Below, one piece after another: positions 1 to 10,429 of a DNA stretch of 60,000 bases. The stretch is from Takakia lepidozioides. Lineage: Eukaryota; Streptophyta; Takakiopsida; Takakiales; Takakiaceae. The position numbers and the translations under genes were made by a program. The stretch spans positions 48,672,001 to 48,732,000 of the forward strand of contig CM060731.1 of the NCBI GenBank assembly GCA_030704615.1, written 5' to 3'. The notes beneath the pieces were generated by a model. That model did no database searches. It worked only from the letters and a program-made list of their open reading frames with translations, and was not told the origin of the DNA. Position 1 is the stretch's first letter. The number at the start of each line of letters is the position of its first letter.

Positions 1-122
1 CGGATGATATTCGGGGATATGTTCAGGTTTTCAATGTGCTGTTGCTCGAAGTCGCATACATGGCAGAACCAGAAATGGTCTTCAACTTTGTGGCGGGACT
101 GGCCCCATAGGCCAAACGGAAG

Positions 123-614
123 TTGGAGGAGAAGCCACTTAAGACTTTGAACGAAGCAATTGAGAGGGTTGAATGTTTCTCGGATGTCCCTAGGGGCGAA
201 AGACAAGGCCGTACGGAGCTGAACCACAAGAAGACCCGGCGGGAGGGTGACTCTTTTCGACCGGAAAAGAAGTGGGATAAGCCACGTGGCGACAATGGCA
301 CTTGGAAATCGAAGGGAGGGCCTTCACATGCCAAGACGACACCCGGTGCTCCGAAAGGAAAATCAGGTGCGACGCCTTATGGCGGACAAAATGCGACCTT
401 CGATGGAGTGTGATTCAATTGTGGGGAGTCCGGGCACATCGCCAAGAAGTGTACGAATCCCCGACAATTGAATATGACTCGGGCAACCACGGAGTTGTCC
501 GAAGCTTCCATCAGCCGCTTGGTGGAGGCGGTGGTCACCAAGACTTGCAAGGTAGGCAACTACTTTGTGACTTATATCAGGAAACTGGCGCCTTGCGTAA
601 AGGGAGTCAGTTAA
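123..614 (+). pseudogene. Gypsy gag C-terminus with a broken zinc knuckle
   Basis: A basic, charged gag tail is open from 123 to a TGA at 411-413. The same frame then continues FNCGESGHIAKKC, the rest of a CX2CX4HX4C nucleic-acid-binding knuckle; the TGA sits where its first Cys belongs. The frame ends at TAA 612-614. The protease frame opens with the ATG at 614, so gag and pol are in different frames with a minimal overlap, as in elements that shift between gag and pol. Either the overlap is original, or a small indel created it. Confidence 0.75.
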
Positions 615-1065
615 TGTTTGTGAGTGGGATAATCTCCGGAACTAACGTGTCAATGTTGGTGGACACAGAAGCGTCGCACTCCTTCATGACACCGGCAACG
701 GCACGGAAGCTGGGACTCCTGACAAGTGATGTGGGGGCCTCTATTGAGGTGCGTTCTGCTAAAGGAGAACCACAATTGGCGACGAGGTTGGCATTCGATG
801 TTCCTCTTCAGCACGGGAGTTGGGAGGGATGTGAGAACTTCACCATTTGTGAGATCGATGGAGTGGATCTCATTTTGGGGATGACATTTTTGAGCAGATC
901 CGGAGCGGTCATAGATGGCTGCAAGAGGGTAGTCACGCTACCGTGTGGGAATGGTGGCGAAGTTTTTTGAGTGTCAGAAACGCCCAACCCCGTGGGAGGG
1001 CGAATAAACCTTCTGACAGCAAAGGAGTGGGCCGTGGAGGAGTTACACGAGCCCCAGTTTTTGTT
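614..1065 (+). pseudogene. Gypsy retropepsin-like protease region
   Basis: The frame starting at 614 encodes a retropepsin-like domain. The active-site stretch reads LVDTEASHSFM, where D-T/S-G-A is expected, so the catalytic Gly is replaced by Glu; ILGMTFL is the conserved second strand. A TGA at 968-970 interrupts the frame, which then resumes unchanged. The deletion of the RT palm falls at about 1045-1070. The altered active site and the stop make it inactive. Confidence 0.75.
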
Positions 1066-2655
1066 TTATGTAAGATCCTTCCTAGGACTTGCCTCCTATT
1101 ACCGGAAGTATGTGAGAAATTTTGAAAAGATAGCGGGGCCATTGTCAGACTTCATGTGTAAATCCAAAGTCTGGGTATGGAACATCTTTTGTGGCCAAGC
1201 TTTTGCCGAGTTAAAGCAGCAGATGGCGGAAGCTCCAGTCCTCAAAATTCCGGAGTTCGACCGTCCATTTGATATCCATACAGATGCGTCGGACTTCGTA
1301 ATTGGGGGTGTACTCATGCAAGATGGACGTCCAGTGGCTTACGAAAGTAAGAAACTGAATGAAGTGGAGCGACGGTGGCCTACGCACGAGAAAGAAATGA
1401 AGGCGGTGGTGCATTGCCTTGAGCTTTGGCGCCACTATATTGGTTCCAACCCGGTGAAGGTGTTCATGGACAATGTTACGGTGAAGTATTTTGCCACGCA
1501 GCCTAAGTTGTCCCCAAAACAAATTAGGTGGCAAGACACTTTGGCACTGTTCGATGTGGATATCCAGTATAAACCGGGACGAGACAATGTGGTGGCCGAT
1601 GCTTTAAGTAGAAAGCAGCAGCTTATGATGGTGTACAGGGGCGAGACGGTGCTCCAAAGGAAGATCCGGAAGGTGTACCAGAAGGATGAGATGGCGAAGT
1701 CAGTGATGCGGGACTTGAGGATGGGGGTTGAATCGCAGTTCCACTTGCAAAATAGACTGCTCCGGTACAAGCAAAAGCGTCTCTACGTGCCGAAGGGAGG
1801 GATCAAAGATAGTCTCTTAAGAGAATGCCATGATGGTCCGCTTGCGGGCCACGGCGGAGCCAAGCGCACCGCGGTACTCTTGAAGAAAGAGTATTTCTGG
1901 CCCAAACTGAGGGAGGAGGCCGAGGACTATGTCAAGACATGCACCACATGCCAACAAAACCGGAGCGAGTACAAAAAGCAAGCGGGGCTGTTACAACCCT
2001 TGTCGATTCCAGAGAGGTCTTGGGAAAGTGTCTCGATGGATTTCATGACTGCTATGCCGCTGTCAAAAGGATTCAATGCAATCATGGTGGTGGTGGATAG
2101 GTTCATTAAAATGGGTCATTTCATCCCCACCAAGGAGACGACAACGGCACATGAGACGGGGCGACTTTACTTCGCCCACGTCTTCAAGCATCATGGACTC
2201 CCGAAGGATATTGTCTCGGACCGCGATCCAAGTTTAGGAGTAAATTTTGGAGGGCACTTTGGAAGAAGATGGGGACGACGCTCAAGATGAGCACCGCCTT
2301 CCGACCTACGACGGACGGCCAAACAGAAAGGGTGAATTCCGTGGTGAAACAGATCTTGCGGAATTACGTGTCGGCAGACCAATCGGACTGGGTGGAGCAC
2401 TTGGATGTGGCAGAGTTATGTTATAATAACACAAACCATTCCACAACGGGAGTTTCCCCCTTCGTATTGGTTTATGGAAAAGCACCTCTGGTGCCGACAA
2501 GTTGGGCCGCCCAAGACGTTGAGGAACCGGCAGCAGCGGCAGTGCTGGAAGAACGCGAGTGTTTGTTGAAGCTCGCAAAGTACAACATTGCCAAAGCTAG
2601 GAAACGGTATGAACGACAGGCGAATCGGAAGCGGATGTCAAGGACGAGAACATGA
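1066..2655 (+). pseudogene. Gypsy RT thumb, RNase H and integrase, frameshifted
   Basis: From 1066 the frame runs through the RT thumb/connection, RNase H (IHTDASDF, HEKEMKAVV, FMDNVTVKYF, ADALSR), the integrase zinc region (ECHDGPLAGH ... CTTCQQN) and the DDE core (SMDFMTAMPL, DIVSDRDPS). A one-base loss near 2248 throws the frame; the homologous text resumes at 2269 with the third acidic residue in DGQTERVNS and the motif NHSTTGVSPF. The integrase C-terminus is cut at about 2650, before any chromodomain. Confidence 0.88.
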
Positions 2656-2907
2656 CTGAACACAAACAAGATATAAGACTAGAGGTACAAGGCTAGACAA
2701 GAAGTCAAGGTCGGCGTGGCCGAATGCACAACCATGGACCCTTGGGAATGGGTAATGGTTGAAGAAGGCCGTAAGGTCGATGTCGTGGTCCCTTCGCTCT
2801 AGCACACGTGTCGCAAGATTTTATAAATTCTTTTACGAATTTCCACATCTGCGGCCACCAATAGTCCCTAGATATTAACTCCATTATTTTGTTGAAGCCG
2901 AAATGTC
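2656..2907. other. Junction between two Gypsy fragments, no gene
   Basis: About 250 bp separate the plus-strand Gypsy fragment from the minus-strand one. I see no open frame with family resemblance and no terminal repeat. Confidence 0.5.
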
Positions 2908-3795
2908 CTACAGCCGGAAGATGACATGTTTGAAAAATTTGAAGTCGTGTAGGTCTGGAGGTACATAGAGAAGTCCCTTGAAGTAAAGTAAGCCATCTTT
3001 GAATTCGAAGTCGTTTGTAACATGTGGGTTGTCTCGAGGTTGATTTAGTTGACTTCGTAGTGTCGTAGCAAAATGGTCGCTCTTCAGTGCTTTCTGAATC
3101 TCCTTTATGATCTCTGCATCGTCATAGGTGGACATGGATAGCATATTCAATTGGAGATTTGCTGGTTTCAGGATGATGGATTTTTGTTGGTCAAAAGCTG
3201 CATCCCCTTCTTTTGGCACAAGATACGATCGTCGAGAGAGAGCATCTGGTTTTCCTTGAAGATGTCCGAGACGGTAGGTAATAACAAAATCAAACCTTGC
3301 TAGTGACATAATCCATCTCGCTTGACGTCGATTCAAAACACTAGCACTCATAAAATATTCGAGGTTTTTGTGATCGGTATAGACAGTGACCTGATGTTTA
3401 GCTCTCTCCAATAGATGATGTCACTCCTCAAAAGCATCGATAATCGCTAGAAGTTCTTTGTCATGGATTTCATAATTGATCTCCGCAGCGGAAAATTTGC
3501 GAGAACGAAAACCAACAGGGTGGAGTCGGCCATCTGTACCGTATTGTGAGAGTACCGCGCTAAGTGCAAAGTCCGATGCATTTGCTTCTAAGAAGAATGG
3601 TTTAGATGGGTTTGTATGTACGAGTATTGGAGCCGTTGTAAATGCCTGCTTCAGCCTTTCAAATGTCTCGTCAGCCTTCTCCTCGCATACAAATTTGTCT
3701 TTCCATGTGAGTCGTGTCAATGGTGCAGCAATTTGGGAGTAGTCATTGATGAAGATTCTATAGAAATTTGCAAAACCGAGAAAATATTGAAGCAC
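2908..3795 (-). pseudogene. Second Gypsy pol fragment: RT thumb and RNase H
   Basis: The minus strand encodes FLGFANFYR (RT thumb), an RNase H domain (FFLEANASDFA, EIHDKELLAI, VYTDHKNLEYF, GKPDALSRR) and the start of the linker to integrase. One TGA at about 3418-3420 replaces an expected Trp between EE and HHLLERA; the frame is otherwise continuous. The RNase H Asp of the usual TDAS motif is changed (EANAS), so the enzyme was already damaged. It differs enough from the 1066-2655 copy to be a separate family. Confidence 0.85.
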
Positions 3796-4150
3796 GTAGC
3801 TTCCGCGTTAGCCCGCACTACAAGACAACCCCCTCGGTAGCGCAATTATAGTACGCGCACGCGCCAGGTGCGCACTAGCACGTGAACTCCCAAAAAAGGC
3901 GTAAGTTTCCTTGCCCCTTGGGTGGGAGTCACCCGATTTCGACACTGCGCAAACACACGATTAACCCAATTTACCTCTCCCATTTTTGTAAGCTAGCATG
4001 CATTCTACACAGTAGCCAACCATACCATGCATCACCATTCCAAACAAAATATGACGCACAACATTTGGAAATCATTTCACAATACAAGTTTTTGCAATCG
4101 GATTCCTGAGCTAGCTAAGTCGGGCTAAGCATACATTTCCTCTCCCACGC
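3796..4150 (-). repeat. Probable 3' polypurine tract and LTR piece
   Basis: On the minus strand a purine-rich run (GTGGGAGAGGAAA, 4136-4150) is followed by TGTATGC at about 4135, the layout of a polypurine tract and LTR start. It lies just downstream of the integrase/chromodomain fragment at 4200-4622. The candidate LTR runs to about 3796, where it meets the RT fragment. No partner LTR is visible, so its true end is unknown. Confidence 0.4.
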
Positions 4151-4199
4151 TCCAAGGTTGATGTCCCCATCAACGCTTCTTCCGCTTTTGAGGTCGCCC

Positions 4200-4622
4200 T
4201 TCGAAAGCTGCAACCGCCTCGGATGCGTTCCCCATTTCTGAGGCACGCACCCAAGATGTCTTCACATGATGATAGTCATTCTATTTCACGAGATACTCCG
4301 TTTCTCGATTCTTGAACCTCCTCGACTTAAGCACTGCCTCCACCTCATACTCAGGTTCATTTTCATGATCCAACAGCACAGGTGGCGGACGCAACACTTG
4401 ATGCCGATTCAGACGCGCTTCATCTATGAAGTAAGGCTTCAAAAGGGAGACGTGGAATACCGGAAGCACCTTGCTGTTTGCCGGCAGCTCCAATTCATAC
4501 ACATCCTCATTAATAACCTTCCGGATGCGAACGGGTCCCGCATATGGAGGTACGAACTTCGGACTCACTTCCGGAGGTAGTCGAAAATTCTTGATCACCA
4601 AATACAACGATCCATTAGACAT
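4200..4622 (-). pseudogene. Gypsy integrase C-terminus and degenerate chromodomain
   Basis: The minus strand reads GPVRIRKVINEDVYELELP and FHVSLLKPYF, the GPF/Y-type integrase tail of chromoviruses, then the chromodomain start EPEYEVEAVLKSRR and EYLVK followed by TAG. Beyond the stop, the same region still encodes TSWVRAS and NASEAVAAF, matching the end of a chromodomain. It lies upstream (in minus orientation) of the RT fragment at 2908-3795, which is the wrong order for one element, so the two are independent or rearranged. Confidence 0.8.
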
Positions 4623-4633
4623 CCGGTAATGAT

Positions 4634-6140
4634 CCTATGCAAATTGATGCTGTCCGTTTCAAGCCATTGACGCCACATGAAAAACAAAGACGGCGCTCGA
4701 ATGGATTATGTCTTTATTGCGGAGAAAATGATCACATGGCATTAAACTGACCCAACAAGAGAAGATTCAAAGCTCGAGGCACCACTCAAGTGTTCGATAC
4801 GAGGAGGTCGAAAAACGAAGATGTCCAGTCACAGTAAGGACCATGCGGCTGGATACCCCAAATTCAATACCAAAAAAATGTCTCTTTCTACCTCCAGACC
4901 CTGTATCTTGTTTCACAGTTCCAGTAAAGATCAGGATGCAAAATTGAGATATCTCCGTAGAAGCACTTTTGGACTCGGGCGCTTCAGCGTGTTTTATTGA
5001 CAAAGACTTTGCGAAGCAACACAATTTAACGCTCGTAAGAAAGAAATTCTCGGCCCCTGTTGAAGTTATCGATGGACGACCGTTAGCATCAGGAAATGTT
5101 AACCATGAAACTCGACCCCTTGAAGTGAAGCTTAAAAATCAAGCATCACAGATTGTTTTCAATGTCATCCAGTCTCCAACGAATCATGTGATCCTTGGAC
5201 TTCCCTGGTTTGTACTTCATAATCCTGACATTGACTGACAATCACGAAAAATTTCGGCAAGACAAAAATGCAAAAGTACCAAAGGTATTCAACCCCTGTT
5301 TCTTGGAGCTAGAGCCTTTATGAGAGCTACCAAAAAAGAGGCGGCATTTGCACTTTATACGACTCCGATCAAGACCACAACAGACAAATGTACTTCAACA
5401 TACCCGCTCAATATCGAGATTTCAAAGATGTCTCCGAGAAGAAAAATGTAGACATATTGCCAGAACATCGACCTTATGACTGTGTAATTGAGTTACAAGA
5501 AGGAGCCCAACCACCATTCGGCCCAATCTATAACTTATCCCATACAGAGTTGGCTGCATTACCCGGATACATTGATGAAAATTTGTCAAAGCACTTCATC
5601 TGACATTCAAAATCACCCACGGGGGCGCCTATCTTGTTGTGAAAAAGAAGGACGGATCATTACGCATGTATGTCGACTATCGCGGTCTCAACAAAGTCAC
5701 AATCAAGAATCGTTATCCGTTGCCACTGATTTATGGGCTTTTCGACCAGCTGGGACGAGCGAAGATTTTCACCAAAATCGACTTGAGATGAGCTTATAAC
5801 CTTGTACGGATAAAAGAAGGAGACGAATGGAAAATAGCTTTTCAAACAAAGTATGGACATTTTGAATACAGTGTTATGCCTTTCGGTTTTACAAATGCTC
5901 CAGCAATTTTCCAACATATGATGAATGACATCTTTCGAGAATTTTTAGATGATTTTGTAGTCATATATTTGGACGACATTTTGATATTTTCACAGAACGA
6001 AGAAGAACATGGCCGCCATGTACGCATTGTTCTTAATAAATTAAGAGAAAAATGACTATATGCCAAGTTGGAGAAATGTCTTTTCCATCAATCTGAGGTC
6101 GAATTTCTGGGCTATCTGTTGGAGAAATGTCATTTCCGAC
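4634..6140 (+). pseudogene. Third Gypsy element (plus): gag knuckle, protease, RT
   Basis: A degraded gag tail (4634-4752) holds the knuckle CLYCGENDHMALN followed by TGA where the last Cys should be. Protease follows at about 4958-5240 with an intact LLDSGASACF motif and ILGLPWF. RT starts at 5388 (ILPEHRPYDCVIELQEGAQP) and continues as [32 protein letters not shown] and the catalytic YLDDILIFS at 5964-5990. TGA codons at about 5789 and 6054, plus an upstream frameshift, disrupt it. It ends at about 6140, before RNase H. Confidence 0.88.
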
Positions 6141-6149
6141 AAAGGCGTC

Positions 6150-6660
6150 TTTATGGATTAGTCACCCCCACTAAGTCCCACTAAGCTACTCACCATGGGG
6201 CGGAGACCTGGTGGTGGGAGTCGTGGGGAGTCTTGGGACTCACCACGGTCCAATGGGGCCGTGGTGGGTGGGCCAAGACTCACCGCGACTCATCATCGGG
6301 AATCGAGGGTCTTCGTGGTGGTTCGCCATAAAATGACATGGTTGTTTGTGAAACCCTCGCGAACAGTCACAGAAGTATATATAGGGAGTAGTAACCCCGA
6401 GAACGGTGCAAGCCCATTGGTGACCAAAAACTAGTGAGTAAACGAGCGAGCCGGAAAGCGACCAAAGAGTGGGGAGCTATTCCGGACTGCCATCTACCAA
6501 AGGGAATTTCCACTAGTCCCAAATTGGTGGAGGGTCTGTTGGGGGAAGAAAGGGGGACCGTTATGTCCCGGTGAGTAGCCGAAGCTCCGAGTTGGCCCGG
6601 CGGCTAGGTTGGGAGTTAGGCGCGCGCATCAAAGCGAGTAACTATGACTTGAAGGGGAGC
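6150..6660 (+). promoter_or_regulatory. LTR-like segment with TATA box
   Basis: No coding sequence. A good TATA box (TATATATA, 6376-6383) is followed by a G-rich stretch. The 6190-6310 part is built of GGGACTCA/TGAGTCCC-like and CACGGTCC/GGGGCCGTGG inverted words. This is the look of an LTR promoter, but no second LTR, tRNA-complementary site or target duplication is visible. Confidence 0.4.
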
Positions 6661-6668
6661 TTACTGAA

Positions 6669-7142
6669 GTGAGGTGCGTGACACAGCCGGAGCCAGATTC
6701 CACTCAGGATGACATATCATTGTTTAGTTTGGAGAAGCCATGTGAGGATATGGCATTGATGGTGGTGAGAGATCAGCTTGTGCATTTCCGAAGGAAAAAT
6801 GTCACTAACACTGAGTGTAGTGCTCCTTTGAAATGGTGGAAAGAGCACGAATTTGTATTTCCATATGTGAGATATTTGACACGTCTCCTGTTGGGCATTG
6901 TTGGGTCTCACATTGAATGTGAGAGGGTTTTTAGCATTGCAGGTGTTATTACAAACTTGCGACGTTGCAAGTTAGGTATTCAGAACCTTGATATGCTTGT
7001 GAGCATTGTCAAAAATTGGCCGAATGATGCTCCTGTTGGTTGCATGAGCTCTTCCATGAACGAGTTTTTGAACAGTGAGGAAGTCCTCTTAGATGACAAC
7101 GAGGAGTTGATTGTAGAGGCCGAGTTGTTTGAGATAGAATGA
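6669..7142 (+). pseudogene. hAT transposase C-terminal dimerisation domain
   Basis: The 157-codon frame carries the hAT C-terminal dimerisation domain: PLKWWKEHEFVFPYV, then LLGIVGSHIECERVFS and ITNLRRCKLGIQNLDMLV. In complete hAT transposases this region follows a BED zinc finger and the DDE/RNase-H-like core, which are missing here, so only about the last fifth remains. The stop is TGA at 7140. Downstream AT-rich DNA leads to a subterminal repeat array and a hAT-type terminus, so the 3' end of the element is preserved. Confidence 0.9.
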
Positions 7143-7537
7143 TTTCTTTGTGTACTCTACACTACTTTACACACATTGATTTATACTCATTTACTTTGTA
7201 TTATTATTATTTCATAAAATTGTTTATGAATGTTGTGTTGTTTCTTTTCAATATGGTCAAAATATTTGATATAACTAATGGGGATTCACAAATCATTTTC
7301 AGATTTATCAAAAAACGATCAAATTTTTTATTTATATATATATATGTAAATTCAAAAAATAGAGAACCGGAACTGGAAACTGGAACCGGTGGATCCTTCC
7401 CAAAAAATACCCGGAACCAAAACCGGAATCTGCTCATGAATTTTAGAACCGGATCCGGAACCGGAACCGGCTCTTTAAATCTACCAAGGAACCGGAACTG
7501 GCGGTTTCTTCAATATGGCAAGAACCGCACAACACTG
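7143..7537 (+). mobile_element. hAT 3' end: subterminal repeats and terminus
   Basis: An AT-rich segment is followed (7366-7500) by many degenerate copies of ACCGGAAC / GGAACCGG words, then the end CCGCACAACACTG at 7525-7537. Read inwards this is CAGTGTTGTGCGG, matching the terminus of the element at 43187-44119. The next 8 bp, GTTAGCAC (7538-7545), would be one copy of the target duplication. The left end is lost. Clustered subterminal repeats are typical hAT transposase binding sites (family knowledge). Confidence 0.75.
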
Positions 7538-7559
7538 GTTAGCACGCGGAAATCTCGGC

Positions 7560-8690
7560 TATCATTATGAAACCTCCCATAACGAAATCTCCGCTGCCGC
7601 ATATGCTGACGACCTAGCTATCATAGCTCACAAACCCCAACACCTCAAACGATAAGTCAGCAAGCTGTTCCGCTTTAACCTATGGTCAGACATGGAACTT
7701 AGCCTCCATAAGTGCGTCGTTACCGCAACAACCCACCACAGTAAATTCACAAAAACCGCAATTGCTTCCCATTGTAAACTCTATATCCATTACCTAGACA
7801 ACCCCTTTCTTTTTTTGGGACCCGATGAGCCTTACACATACTTAGGCATCCAGCTAGTCCCCTCACTTACCTGGCATGTGCAGAAGACCACCACACTTAC
7901 TAAGCTCTCTAACAAAAGCCTGACTCTTCTTAAATCCCCTGTCTCCATTAGACCCAAACTATCAATCATTAGCTTGTGCTTAAGCCACAAGTCCAATACT
8001 CTTTTCACGCCGCTCCCTTCTCCCTACCGGATCTCAAAGTACTAGACAAACACATCACTCAACTAATCAAACGAATATGTGGCTTACCTACCTATACTCC
8101 TAGCGCTCGCATCCAACTCCCAACAGACTGTTACGGTGTCGGCTCGAGCCCCCTTATTATTTCATATGCCCAAACCCTTGGTACCCAGTTACAAGAAGCT
8201 CTCAATGACCCTGGATGCCTGGGACTTATCTACCACGGCCTTCTTAAATTCTTGGCCCACAAATTCAATGTACTACAAACCCTCCCATCTCTTCATTCCC
8301 AATCCTGCCTACACTCCCTTGCGGCTCGTACACTACTCATCCTACGACAAATGCGTATCAGCATACAAAACCGACCTACCCGGCTATCCTAACACGATAT
8401 CACAGCTGGAACACGCTCTAAATACCAGCCCATCCATCTCCCACTTTGAACGCCTTCATCCCCGCCAAAAGCGTCCGCTCCTCACTTATCAAAGAACGGC
8501 ATATCACTCATCTCACCCAACTTACCACCGCCACTGGCACTCAACTTATAACCCCGGGAGAATTCGCACTTAAACACTCTCCTGCCACGGCCAAAACCTG
8601 CAGGTTCCTCCAACACCTACGTACCCTGTTCTGCCACCCATCCGCATCTTGTACCCTTGAATGCGATCTTCTCCGTTCGCTCTTCCCCCA
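7560..8690 (+). pseudogene. LINE reverse transcriptase, C-terminal half
   Basis: Visible RT signatures are the catalytic ISAAAYADDLAIIAH, then RFNLWSDMELSLHKCVV (the primer-grip/K-C motif region), YTYLGIQLVPSLTW, and the thumb-like LLKSPVSIRPKLSI. Stops and frame changes near 7650 and 7976 break it. It begins abruptly at the hAT junction, so the fingers and most of the palm are absent. Confidence 0.75.
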
Positions 8691-8903
8691 TACCTGACTT
8701 ATTGCTTGTCGACAGATCAAGTCCATCTCCCTCTATTCTCCACACGCCTAGGGCCTCCCAAACCTCAGGTACACACGACATTAGAAACACCCCATCCACA
8801 TCTACCTCCCCTATATCCTCTCCCCACCCGGATAGAGACTCCACCCATCCCCATCCCGTCCACATCCATACGCCCTCCCTTACGCAAACTACTTCCACCC
8901 CAG

Positions 8904-9753
8904 CATTACAACAGATCGCGGTATTTCTGACTGTATATATGACTATTCTGCAGTCATAAACGGTACATATGATTTCTATGACTGTAAGTCGTGCAAACCA
9001 AGTGAATACAATGAGTACAAGATGGTACGGTCCGGATGACTACAGTCAGATAAACCAAGTGATATCTCTCACTGCAGTCATATATACCATCATACTGCAG
9101 TTGCCGCTGCCGCGCCATGTGGCGAGGCGCAATTGATTGAAAATTAAATTAAATTTAAAAAACTAGAAAAATTAAAAATATATGTCGGACGCCGCGTCGC
9201 ACCGCATTGTGCCACGTAACATAATGTATTTTATAATAATGAAAAAACCACGTGGCAACCCATCTAGGCTACCACGTGCTATCCCTAGCTCGCCTACTAA
9301 CCCTATGACCATCTTATCCATTTGATTGTACTTAGAGGAGTTTGAACCTACAACCTCTTTACTATAAGAATTATAGTTCACTACCTGCTAACCAATACAT
9401 CCATTAGTCATTTATGTGATCATATGGTATTTTAATTGTATTATACACACCAAATTATAAAATCCCCAGTAGTCATCATGACTATGTAATCTCATCTATG
9501 TACACTGTAGTCATGGAAATGATTATAAATGGTGAGCTAAATCTGGTCAATTGCCGTTGACCAGCCTTCCGCCCATTCCGGAGCCATGTAGTCATACAGA
9601 CGACTACTTAGATAGTCATTCATATGACTACAGTCGTATGAACGACTGCGGGAAGTCAATTTCATATAAAAACATGGTGCAGTCATGGTCAAAGTCAAGA
9701 AAACCATGACTGCCACGGTTTGGCAGTCATAATTACCGCGATCTGTTGTAGTG
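8904..9753. mobile_element. Non-autonomous CACTA (En/Spm) element, 850 bp
   Basis: The ends are inverted: left CATTACAACAGATCGCGG, right the reverse complement of CACTACAACAGATCGCGG. CACTACAA is the classic CACTA terminus. The flanks carry the 3-bp duplication CAG at 8901-8903 and 9754-9756, as expected for this superfamily. Inside are many GACTGCAGTCAT / GACTACAGTCAT-like words near both ends, typical subterminal repeats, and no transposase. It splits the LINE ORF; flanking reading is Pro/Ser/Thr-rich on both sides. Confidence 0.85.
9175..9405 (-). repeat. tRNA-like SINE inside the CACTA element
   Basis: On the minus strand a tRNA-like head (TTGGTTAGCAGGTAGTG ... GTAGGTTCAAACTCC) gives A-box- and B-box-like motifs; GGTTCAAACTC fits the Pol III B box. 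A T-rich/AT-rich tail follows towards 9175. It lies wholly within the CACTA element. It could instead be an old tRNA fragment. Confidence 0.45.
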
Positions 9754-9756
9754 CAG

Positions 9757-10298
9757 CTTCCCCCTCACCCGGCACTCCTGCAACTCATCATGACCACCCA
9801 GATAACCCAGACGCATATGTTATCGAAACCATTCTAGGTATTAAGACCCAAACTTCTACAGACGCATATGGGGACAAATGTGTTGATACATGCCAATGGG
9901 CTGGCTACACAGCTGATGATAACTCATGGCAAATTGAGGACGACCTCTTTGGCTCACATGATGATTGCAACCCCGCCCACAATCTCACACTCCTCACCGC
10001 ATTCCACAAACGTACCAACACTGACTACCTCGCGCATACCCACCAACAACATATCTCCCAAACCCAACCCAAAGATGCCCGTCACGTACATCAACCACTT
10101 ACCGCCCTCAACGTGCACATACATATTACTGAATGCAACCCAAATAAGGATTTCCTGCACACCTCCCCCACAATCTGTCATGGCCCTCGTATGTCCAGTA
10201 TCTACACCTTCAATGGCCGTTTTCTTGGCCTCATTCCCAATAATAGACTAGCATGGCTATGGGCTAAATACTCTATTTCCTCCCCCTGCGACACTTAG
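9757..10298 (+). pseudogene. Chromodomain-like segment of the LINE ORF
   Basis: After a Pro/His-rich linker, 9810-9950 encodes DAYVIETILGIK and QWAGYTADDNSWQIEDDL. This matches the chromodomain pattern: a Y-x-V-E-x-I-L strand, then W-x-GY-x3-DNSW-x2-xx-L. Two of the usual aromatic-cage positions (the first Tyr and the Trp of WAGY) are present. The segment is in the C-rich LINE ORF, between RT and RNase H. Chromodomains are standard in Gypsy chromoviruses but unusual in LINEs. The frame ends at TAG 10296. Confidence 0.6.
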
Positions 10299-10429
10299 AT
10301 CCACCCACCCCGCCAAGACTTCGCTACCAAACTCAGTTGGCTTGTTATCCGCTACGTACAAGACACTCCTCCCAAAAAACCTCGTTCTCTAACAAAACTG
10401 TCACAAGCCTTTGCTCATAATACTCTCCC

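Larger units (their letters stand above)
1..2655 (+). mobile_element. Ty3/Gypsy retrotransposon, internally deleted and degenerate
   Basis: The plus strand carries a Gypsy polyprotein in the usual order: gag tail with zinc knuckle, aspartic protease, RNase H, integrase. The reverse transcriptase palm is missing: protease sequence passes within about 170 bp into the RT thumb motif FLGLASYYRKYVRNF near 1070. No LTR, primer-binding site or chromodomain is seen; the left side runs off the window and the right side decays after 2655. Stops at 411 and 968 and a frameshift near 2248 mean it cannot work by itself. Gypsy order (RNase H before integrase) is family knowledge; the deletion is read directly. 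Confidence 0.9.

Noticed and set aside
3421-4622. A single minus-strand Gypsy element spanning 2.9-4.6 kb
   Set aside because: The integrase/chromodomain part lies before the RT part, the wrong order for one element; no matching LTR pair.
411-6056. Stop-codon reassignment (TGA read as an amino acid)
   Set aside because: BIM and apparently RWA use TGA as the real stop, and the affected positions are only in dead transposons with other damage.
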